DNA of 64,000 bases from Bacteroidota bacterium (GTDB lineage: Bacteria > Bacteroidota > Bacteroidia > AKYH767-A > OLB10). Below the pieces are notes generated by a model that was not told where the DNA came from, did not search any database, and saw only the letters and a program-made list of their open reading frames with translations. Positions 57,484 to 64,000 of the stretch are shown one piece after another (within the stretch, counting starts at the first letter, position 1; each line of letters starts with the position of its first letter). The stretch is taken from NCBI GenBank assembly GCA_016721435.1, contig JADKIC010000002.1, forward strand, positions 124,001 through 188,000, given 5' to 3'. The translations under genes and the position numbers were made by a program.

Positions 57484-57791
57484 GTATTTGCTCAAATGGA
57501 GGGTGCAAAGTTAAGAAGAAATGCGGGTGTTTTGCAGAAGAAATTCAATACAAGAAGAAATAGTTAAAGTACAGATATGCAATAGATTGAATTCTATTTG
57601 ATTTGGAGTACTTCCAGATGGAGTGAAGCGATAGTTCGTAACCGTTTCCCCGGTTATTATTTTAAATGGTTTTGTAACGATTTTACATTTCGGCTCAGCC
57701 GGCGAAATTCCTCTTTTAAAAATATTATAGTTCTAATTTGGTTTTTTTAATTTTTGTACATACCTTAAAGTGATTTTTAATAACTGAAATT
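57484..57791. other. 308-base divergent spacer
   Basis: Between the ALDH7 gene and the PKD protein. The only elements seen are the -7 box at 57506-57513 (minus strand) and a small GC-rich hairpin-like GGCTCAGCCGGCG near 57690. Confidence 0.4.
57506..57513 (-). promoter_or_regulatory. Candidate -7 box of the ALDH7 gene
   Basis: On the minus strand TAACTTTG matches TAnnTTTG exactly and lies 22 bases before the ATG at 57483; supports that start. Confidence 0.45.
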
Positions 57792-60437
57792 ATGAAAGGA
57801 GCAAGAAAAGAGGTTCTGGGAATTATTTTACAGTTGGTATTGGCAGATGTTTCCAAGGCGCAGTTAAGCTCATGTGTCAATGCAGATTTTGAGCAGAATA
57901 GTTTTGTTAATTGGGTGGGAACTACTGGCACATGTTGTCCGGTTAATTCCATTACGCCGGGAATTGTTACCGGCCGGCATGAAATCATGTCTGGCCCGGG
58001 CACAGATCCCAATACAAATGGTGCGATAACGGTGGTTGCTCCGGGTGGATTGTATTCGGCACGTTTGGGGAATGATAATGCAGGTGCACAGGCAGAGCAA
58101 CTCCGCTATCAGGTAAGTGTAGATTCTACCAATGCACTTTTTATTTACCGGTATGCCGTTGTATTGGAAGACCCCAGTCATTCTCCTCTTGCTCAACCAC
58201 GTTTTGAGATTCGGGTGTATGATCAAAATGGTACATCTATTGGCTGTGGTACCTATAATGTTGTTGCCTCTGCAGGTATACCGGGCTTTGTCACAATTAC
58301 AAATTCATTTGGAAGAACCATTCAATATAAGGACTGGACGACGGTTGGCATTGATCTTTTACCCTATTTCGGACAAAATATTACCATTGAGTTTTCTACA
58401 GGTGATTGTGCATATGGCGCCCATTTCGGCTATGCTTATGTGGATTGCTATTGCAGTCCATTGCAAATTCTTTCCGACTTCTGTTCAGGTTCCGGTGTGA
58501 CTACATTAGCTGCACCGGTTGGTTTTGAATCCTACCTTTGGAGTACCGGAGATACAACACCCTCCATTACTATCAACAATCCAATCGTTGGCACGCAGTA
58601 TCAATGTACGATGACTTCGGTTACCGGTTGTACCATTACATTAACAGCTATACTTTCTTCTACAGTGATTGCATCCGGTGTCGGGCTATCCGGATTTTGT
58701 CAGAGTGACATCCAGTTTTATGATTCTTCAATTGTCGTAACCGGTTCTCCCATTGTACAATGGAATTGGAACTTTGGCGATGGGAATTCCTCTTCTTCGC
58801 AAAATCCCATTCACTATTATGCAGCTCCCGGAACGTATTCGGTGTTGTTAACAGTTACCAATGGCGTAGGATGCACGGATTCTATTTTACAGAATATTAC
58901 TATTCATGCTCTACCGGTTTCTTCTTTTTCTTCAGCTACTGTTTGTGCAGGATTCTCTGGTCAGTTTACAGATGGTAGTCTTAGTTCAAATGGTTCGGTT
59001 GTTTCCTGGTGGTGGAATTTCGGAGATGGAACACCCGTAGACACATTATCAGATCCGCAACATGCCTTTGCATTACCGGGTACTTATCCTGTAACACTAA
59101 TTATCGAAGATAGTGTAGGATGCAGAGATACCATCGTGCAGCAAATAGCTACACTTCCCGGACCGATAGCCGGATTTGGTTATATTTCCACATGCGTGAG
59201 CAATCAAGTTGCATTTAATGATACTTCTGGTTTTCCAGGCTCCTCTGTTACTTCTGTAGAATGGGATTTCGGCGACGGAAGTCCTGTAGTATCAGGAATC
59301 GGAAATCCTACGCATAATTATCCCGGGTATGGTGCATATGCAGCAACGTTGATTGTTACTACGGTGAACGGATGCACCGATACAATAACAAGACAGGTGG
59401 ATGTCGCTTCTATCCCGGTTGCAGCATTTACCAATAATCAGGCTTGTGTAGAGGAGTTGGTCCAGTTTAAAGATGTCTCCGTCACCGCCCTTGGTAACAT
59501 TGTTTCCTGGTCATGGACCTTCGGAGATGGCTCACCGGAAGTGAATTCGCAAAATCCATCACATATTTTTCCATCAGGAGGTTACTTTAATACTAAGTTA
59601 ATAGTGGCCAATGACAGAGGGTGTACGGATTCTGTGATAAACCCGGTTCAGATATGGTACCTGCCAGTTCCCGGAATTACGGCGGATATCAGAGCAGGGT
59701 GCGAACCATTAGCAGTTCATTTCAACGATTCATCATTTTCTGCGGATGGTGTTATCAATTCCTATTTCTGGGAATTCGGAAACGGCGATACAGCTTTAGG
59801 GTCATCATCGGGGATGGTGTATGATTCTGCAGGTTTATATGCTGTATCACTCAGTTTGGTTTCTTCAGTGGGCTGCAAGGCGAATTCGGTTTTTTCAGAT
59901 TACATTGAAGTCTTCCCAAAACCAATCGCAGCGTTTCGTTTTGATCCTGAACATCCCGGAGTGTTCTTGCCGGAAGTGTATTTTTATGATCAATCCGCAG
60001 GATCAGCACTTTGGAATTGGCACTTCGGAGATAGCACTTTTTCTTCCGATCAGTATCCGATGCATCGTTATGATATTCCCGGTGAATACCGCGTTACCTT
60101 AATTATAACAAGTAATGATGGGTGTAAAGATACCACGTGGAAGGCGCTTGAAGTTCAGGATGATTATGCCATATGGATACCCAATTCTTTCACGCCCAAT
60201 AGCGATGGCATAAATGATAATTTTCAAGTGAATGGATTTGGCTTTACTGATTATGAGATGAATATATTTAATCGTTTTGGGAAAGTTATCTATACTACCG
60301 GTGATAAAGTTAAAGGGTGGGATGGGAATTACAATGGTAACGAAGCAAAAATGGATGTTTATGTTTACAAAATTGATATGATAGATGTTTTCGGTAAGGC
60401 CCATAGTTATACGGGAAGGGTCACGTTAGTGAGGTAA
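57792..60437 (+). CDS. PKD-repeat secreted protein with T9SS type-B sorting domain
   Basis: An 881-residue extracellular protein. Signal peptide within residues 1-24 (VLGIILQLVLADVSKAQ). N-terminal ~210 residues are a lectin-like beta domain (DFEQNSFVNWVGTTGTCC, RFEIRVYDQNG, YAYVDCYC). Then five to six PKD domains with the signature W-x-F-G-D-G (WNWNFGDGNSSSSQNPIHYY, WWWNFGDGTPVDTLSDPQH, EWDFGDGSP, SWTFGDGSP, FWEFGNGD, NWHFGDSTFSS). The C-terminus ends in a type-B sorting domain (NSFTPNSDGINDNFQVNGFG, NIFNRFGKVIY, WDGNYNGNEAKMDVYVYKI). Likely a surface adhesin or a scaffold protein. Open frame throughout. Confidence 0.9.
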   Translation: MKGARKEVLGIILQLVLADVSKAQLSSCVNADFEQNSFVNWVGTTGTCCPVNSITPGIVTGRHEIMSGPGTDPNTNGAITVVAPGGLYSARLGNDNAGAQAEQLRYQVSVDSTNALFIYRYAVVLEDPSHSPLAQPRFEIRVYDQNGTSIGCGTYNVVASAGIPGFVTITNSFGRTIQYKDWTTVGIDLLPYFGQNITIEFSTGDCAYGAHFGYAYVDCYCSPLQILSDFCSGSGVTTLAAPVGFESYLWSTGDTTPSITINNPIVGTQYQCTMTSVTGCTITLTAILSSTVIASGVGLSGFCQSDIQFYDSSIVVTGSPIVQWNWNFGDGNSSSSQNPIHYYAAPGTYSVLLTVTNGVGCTDSILQNITIHALPVSSFSSATVCAGFSGQFTDGSLSSNGSVVSWWWNFGDGTPVDTLSDPQHAFALPGTYPVTLIIEDSVGCRDTIVQQIATLPGPIAGFGYISTCVSNQVAFNDTSGFPGSSVTSVEWDFGDGSPVVSGIGNPTHNYPGYGAYAATLIVTTVNGCTDTITRQVDVASIPVAAFTNNQACVEELVQFKDVSVTALGNIVSWSWTFGDGSPEVNSQNPSHIFPSGGYFNTKLIVANDRGCTDSVINPVQIWYLPVPGITADIRAGCEPLAVHFNDSSFSADGVINSYFWEFGNGDTALGSSSGMVYDSAGLYAVSLSLVSSVGCKANSVFSDYIEVFPKPIAAFRFDPEHPGVFLPEVYFYDQSAGSALWNWHFGDSTFSSDQYPMHRYDIPGEYRVTLIITSNDGCKDTTWKALEVQDDYAIWIPNSFTPNSDGINDNFQVNGFGFTDYEMNIFNRFGKVIYTTGDKVKGWDGNYNGNEAKMDVYVYKIDMIDVFGKAHSYTGRVTLVR

Positions 60438-60441
60438 GGCG

Positions 60442-60517
60442 GTAATGACAGGTCGGGTTATGTAATGACAGGTCGGGTTATGTAATGACAGGTCGCGACC
60501 TGTCATTACGTAACCCG
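60442..60517. repeat. Direct repeat plus 44-base near-palindrome between convergent genes
   Basis: The 20-mer GTAATGACAGGTCGGGTTAT occurs at 60442-60461 and 60462-60481, and its first 12 bases again at 60482. From 60482 to 60509 there is a perfect 28-base palindrome, arms GTAATGACAGGTCG and its complement, widened to 44 bases (60474-60517) by CGGGTTA / TAACCCG around one mismatch. It overlaps the 3' end of the epimerase gene and could end transcription from both sides. Confidence 0.9.
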
Positions 60518-61366
60518 CACGCTCCAGACATAACTGAAATTCTCTCCGGCCTTCAGTAGAATAATCCCTTCCTTTTCTTCAATTTTTCCTGTAGAATGTA
60601 CACTGTCTGCGATTCCATGCCAGGGTTCAATACAAAGAAAATTGGCTCCTTTTGCAGCCCATAAACCCAGAAAGGGACATTGATTGACTTTAACACTCAG
60701 GCCATGATCGTGTTGGTTACTGCGTAGATGTATACATTCCGAACGAATGTTTTTAAAGACGAGCGCATCGCTTTCAAAAAGAGCTTTTGACAAAGGGATT
60801 CTCTTTGAAGTAAAAAATGAAGCAGGTACATCGCTGATCAATCCCTCTTTCAACGGCCATAATGAAGAGTTTTCCTCATCGCTGAATTCAATATAATAAT
60901 CATCGTAGTGGTCGCGCAAGTCCAGGGGCACACGAAAAGCCGGATGGGCACCAACAGAAAAGTACATCGTATCCTTTCCGGAATTAAACACATTATATTC
61001 TACATTTAATTCGTTCCCTTTTAGCGTATAACTGATGTCAAAATGGAATTGAAATGGATAATTTTTTCGTGTATCCTCGTCATCTTTCAATCGGAAAACA
61101 AGTTTGCCGGCCCCCTCTTCAATGAGATTGAAAAGTTTCTCCCTTGCAAATCCATGTCGCGCGATCGTATATTCATTACCGTTATAAGTATAGCTATTCT
61201 CCTTTAATTGCCCGACAATAGGAAAGAGTACAGGCGAGCTCTTTGACCATTCTTTGCCTGCCTGCCAGAGGTATTCAAGTCGAAATAGTTTATTATATAA
61301 ACTGATTAGTTCAGCTCCCATCGGGTTAATATCTACCCGCAAATTATCATTTTCAATTCGTAACAT
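60506..61366 (-). CDS. Aldose 1-epimerase family protein (LacX-like)
   Basis: A 286-residue galactose-mutarotase-fold protein. The opening LRIENDNLRVDINPMGAELIS, then SPVLFPIVGQLKENSYTYNG, the catalytic-region ARHGFAREK with an HGF motif, VGAHPAFRVPL, and the C-terminal FLCIEPWHGIAD with the conserved Glu/His are typical of LacX/YihR-like aldose epimerases. It interconverts anomers of hexoses or sugar phosphates; substrate undetermined. Its stop lies in the palindrome at 60474-60517. It is 43 bases downstream of the ligase gene and probably cotranscribed with it. Confidence 0.88.
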   Translation of the reverse strand: MLRIENDNLRVDINPMGAELISLYNKLFRLEYLWQAGKEWSKSSPVLFPIVGQLKENSYTYNGNEYTIARHGFAREKLFNLIEEGAGKLVFRLKDDEDTRKNYPFQFHFDISYTLKGNELNVEYNVFNSGKDTMYFSVGAHPAFRVPLDLRDHYDDYYIEFSDEENSSLWPLKEGLISDVPASFFTSKRIPLSKALFESDALVFKNIRSECIHLRSNQHDHGLSVKVNQCPFLGLWAAKGANFLCIEPWHGIADSVHSTGKIEEKEGIILLKAGENFSYVWSVRVT

Positions 61367-61409
61367 ATACTGTATACCGATAGATTACTTTAATTTCAAT
61401 TGCTAAGGA

Positions 61410-62555
61410 TTAACTTGTCCAGATAGGCTGTCTGGATAAATGTTCACTTATATTATGGCGAACTACTTCTTCAAGATCACCACTGTGTTTATAAACCTTT
61501 CTTTGACGAGATGAGCTATTTCCTTTTTCGAGTAGGTTAACAATGATATTTTCAGAATCATTATATTGATGCTTTTCGAAATAGGGCTTAATTTTCTCCA
61601 GCCAATTGTAGGCCACTGTTCGGGCCGGTAAGTTGGAAATGGTACTCTCATCTATAAATTGCGCTTCAAGTCCATGTCGAATGGCTCGCCATTTGTTTTC
61701 TCGCAAAATCCATCTTTCCGGAATGGTTCCATAAGTAGAATTGAATTCTACTTTATTATCGCTATACCAATGAGCCATCGAATGAATCATGGCTACTAAA
61801 GCTTTCATTTCTTTTAAAGTGGCAGGTCCGTCACAAATCCTTATTTCGAGTGTGCCATGACCGGGACTGGGTCTTAAATCCCACCAAAGGTCCTTCATGC
61901 TTTTAATGGATTGTACTCTGATCAGATCCTGATATCTTTTGTTAAAGGCTTCCCAGTTTTTAAAGAAATAAGGTAAACCACAGGTAGGGATTGCTTCATA
62001 TACGGTGGGCCGTGTTGAGGCGAGTCCGGAATCTTTTCCTATCCAAAAAGGAGAGCTGGCAGAAAGTGCAAGAAGTATGGGAAGTTGACGAACGAAAAAA
62101 TTACTGAAATCAATACATTCATCCCCATTTCTCATCCCAACATGAACATGTAATCCATATACAGAAGTTCTTCTGCTCAGCCACTGATTTCGATCAATAA
62201 GCTCCTGATAACGCTTCGATTCTGTGATCATCCTGTCATTATAATTTGCCGTTGGATGACTGCCGGTAGAACATAAGCTAAGCGCGTGATCAAAAGCATA
62301 TTGGTCCACTTGCTTCAAACTATTGTCAAGATCAATATATGCTTCATGTGCATTTGTACATATCCCGGTAATTATCTCCAACATACTTTGAAAAAGTTCC
62401 TTTGTAAGTTTTGGATTATCAATGTTTGTAATGAAATCATGTGCCTTTGGGGTGAGTTGATTGGTGCTTTTTTCCATCACCTGTAATTCAATTTCAACTC
62501 CCAATGTTAGAAAGTTATTACTTTCGGTGAAATTCAATCTGAGGTTTTCTTCCAT
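61410..62555 (-). CDS. YbdK-family carboxylate-amine ligase (GCS2)
   Basis: A 381-residue ligase of the glutamate-cysteine ligase type-2 fold (PF04107). Family motifs: TLGVEIELQVMEK (metal-binding Glu residues), SLCSTGSHPTANY, YGLHVHVGMRNGDE (the HVHVG site), and STRPTVYEAIPTCGLP, then SPGHGTLEIRICDGPATL. YbdK makes gamma-glutamyl bonds weakly, but the physiological substrate of the family is open. Intact frame, normal length (about 370 in E. coli). Confidence 0.92.
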   Translation of the reverse strand: MEENLRLNFTESNNFLTLGVEIELQVMEKSTNQLTPKAHDFITNIDNPKLTKELFQSMLEIITGICTNAHEAYIDLDNSLKQVDQYAFDHALSLCSTGSHPTANYNDRMITESKRYQELIDRNQWLSRRTSVYGLHVHVGMRNGDECIDFSNFFVRQLPILLALSASSPFWIGKDSGLASTRPTVYEAIPTCGLPYFFKNWEAFNKRYQDLIRVQSIKSMKDLWWDLRPSPGHGTLEIRICDGPATLKEMKALVAMIHSMAHWYSDNKVEFNSTYGTIPERWILRENKWRAIRHGLEAQFIDESTISNLPARTVAYNWLEKIKPYFEKHQYNDSENIIVNLLEKGNSSSRQRKVYKHSGDLEEVVRHNISEHLSRQPIWTS

Positions 62556-63041
62556 AACAGGTCCGTTTTATGATTTTTTGAAGTGTATTTCGCTATTTTG
62601 GTTTCACGAATAACAAAGTAGTTAACTGAACCAATGCCAATAGCGAAGCTGTATTTAAAGCGGCATCAATCAATAGATAAAAATACTAAATAACTTCTAT
62701 CAATTAATTTAGTATAGTGGTAGTGTCAATTGCGAAGATAATAAAAAAAACTTTTGTTTACAATTTATCGGAAATTATTCTTAATAAAATACTGAGAGTA
62801 AATTAATTGATTCAGGCCTTTATGATTTTCATAGGGAAAAATCTATAATGTTGATTTAGAGAAATTGTGTTTTAGTCGAGAGTACTAATGTATAATAAAA
62901 CTGCCTATGAAAGCGTGTTCATGCGTTTTGAATAGATGAAAAGCAACTATTGGAAGTGCTATTACATGGCCGAGAGTATTGATTAATCTTATTTATTTAC
63001 GATCAAACCTGTGCAATTCTTCTTCCGGTTTTCACCATCAT
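62556..63041. other. 486-base AT-rich spacer, nothing recognised
   Basis: Between the ligase gene and the downstream end of the semialdehyde dehydrogenase. TACTTTG near 62618 (minus strand) is a weak -7 candidate. I see no RNA gene or hairpin. Confidence 0.4.
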
Positions 63042-64000
63042 TTACAATTTGATACAAATATTTTTTTCTTCGGTAAAGAAGTTTAATGCTTCAAACCCGC
63101 CTTCTCTTCCTACCCCGGAAGCTTTCATGCCGCCAAAGGGTGTTCTTAAATCACGTAAGAGCCAACAGTTCACCCATACAATACCGTTATGCAATTTTCC
63201 TGCTACCCGATGTGCTCTGGTAAGATGTTGTGTCCAGAGCGTTGCAGCAAGACCATAAGTAGTACTGTTGGCATAGGATAAAACCTCTTCTTCCGTATCG
63301 AAAGGTTGTAAGGTCACCACCGGTCCAAATATCTCTTCCTGATTGGTCCGGCAATCGTGCGGGAGTCCTTCGATGATTGTGGGTTCAATATAATAGCCCT
63401 CACTGTGAATGCCACCCAAATGAATACGTTTTCCACCTGTTAAAATAGTTTCCCCCTTCATGTTTTGACAAGTCAATGTAATGCAGGATTTTTTCCATAT
63501 GTGGTTTTGAGACGATCGCGCCCAGCCAGTTAGTATCATCCAGCGGATCGCCGGTTTTCAACTTTTTCACTTCTTGCACAAAGGCGGATTTGAATTTATC
63601 GTAAATACTCCTTTCGATAAATATCCTCGAACCGCAAAGACAGATTTCGCCCTGATTGGAAAAGGAGGAACGAACAGTTGTTTTAACTGCCTTGTCAAAA
63701 TCGCAATCTGCGAAAATAATATTTGGGTTTTTTCCTCCTAATTCCAAAGATAATTTCTTGAACATAGGAGCCGCAATACGGGAAATTTCTTCTCCGGTTT
63801 TGGTGCCTCCGGTGAAGGATACTGCCTGTATTTTTGGATGTGCAACAATAGCTTTTCCAACTTTGGTTCCATGTCCGTGAATGATATTCAACACACCGGG
63901 AGGTATGCCGGCTTCAATGGCTAATTCGGAAAGCATAAAGGCTGTCATGGGGGTGATTTCTGAAGGCTTGGCAACGACACAGTTTCCGGATGCCAGCGCA
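63042..64000 (-). CDS. Aminomuconate/hydroxymuconate-semialdehyde dehydrogenase-like ALDH, partial and frame-broken
   Basis: C-terminal ~320 residues of an ALDH whose start is beyond the window. NAD-binding FTGGTKTG, catalytic Glu in LELGGKNPN and Cys in NQGEICLCGSR are visible, followed by LRDLRTPFGGMKASGVGREGG. The pair GEICLCGSR and NCWLLRDLRTPFGG is typical of the ALDH8/AMSDH and 2-hydroxymuconate semialdehyde dehydrogenase clade, not of generic ALDH. Two frames, 63400-63948 extended to 64000, and 63042-63539, overlap with a one-base break near 63450. Together with the ACMSD gene, it fits the step from aminomuconate semialdehyde to aminomuconate in kynurenine breakdown. Confidence 0.85.

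Noticed and set aside
1..64000. tRNA, rRNA, riboswitch, prophage, insertion sequence
   Set aside because: Scanned for CCA-type tRNA ends, transposase or integrase motifs and conserved RNA leaders upstream of purine, metF and nadD genes; none was recognised. This is a reading by eye and a covariance search would be decisive.

Overview
The window looks like chromosome of a Bacteroidota bacterium, most likely a gliding or T9SS-secreting lineage near Chitinophagales/Sphingobacteriales. Reasons: several exported proteins end in T9SS sorting domains (four with the type-B, gliding-motility-associated form); a gene matching the T9SS lipoprotein SprE/PorW is present; many starts lack Shine-Dalgarno sequences; several upstream regions carry the Bacteroidota -7 box TAnnTTTG; and purF is of the long Bacteroidota type. 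No tRNA, rRNA, CRISPR array, insertion sequence or prophage was recognised.

Layout. 1-6 kb: a broken TMTC-like glycosyltransferase, a small lipoprotein, and an operon on the minus strand (YidD-like protein, two paralogous TPR proteins with PGLG membrane tails, a secreted WD40 protein). 6-12 kb: a membrane pyrophosphatase with an unusual Cys-rich tail, an exported PEGA-like protein, a DUF2306-like membrane protein and a membrane-anchored LytTR regulator. 12-19 kb: sprE/porW, an M23 peptidase, an AsmA-like protein and a histidine kinase. 20-28 kb: housekeeping genes hemW, a cyclase, an ArsC-like protein, an EamA transporter, yicC-gmk-nadD, purQ and metF. 28-36 kb: an ECF sigma factor and a putative membrane anti-sigma protein between two large paralogous T9SS cargo proteins. 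36-47 kb: lepA, a CotH-kinase secreted protein, a PhoD-like phosphatase, a prolyl oligopeptidase, purD, a toxin-antitoxin pair and recO. 48-64 kb: a catalytic/non-catalytic ALDH pair that resembles a split ALDH16, purF, a two-cytochrome plus beta-barrel operon, ACMSD, an ALDH7, a PKD-rich T9SS protein, an aldose-epimerase-like protein, a YbdK-like ligase and a semialdehyde dehydrogenase running off the end.

How genes work together. Purine synthesis is represented by three scattered genes (purF, purQ, purD) plus gmk. ACMSD, the terminal semialdehyde dehydrogenase and possibly the cyclase fit tryptophan/kynurenine breakdown. The T9SS theme links sprE, the cargo proteins and the sigma/anti-sigma pair.

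Quality caveat. At least twelve genes, including essential or near-universal ones (lepA, purF, metF, hppA), are interrupted by single-base frame breaks that are cleanly continued in another frame. This pattern points to indel errors in the assembly rather than true pseudogenes, so I annotate these as single genes with the breaks noted. Intergenic spacers carry several different families of palindromic or tandem repeats.
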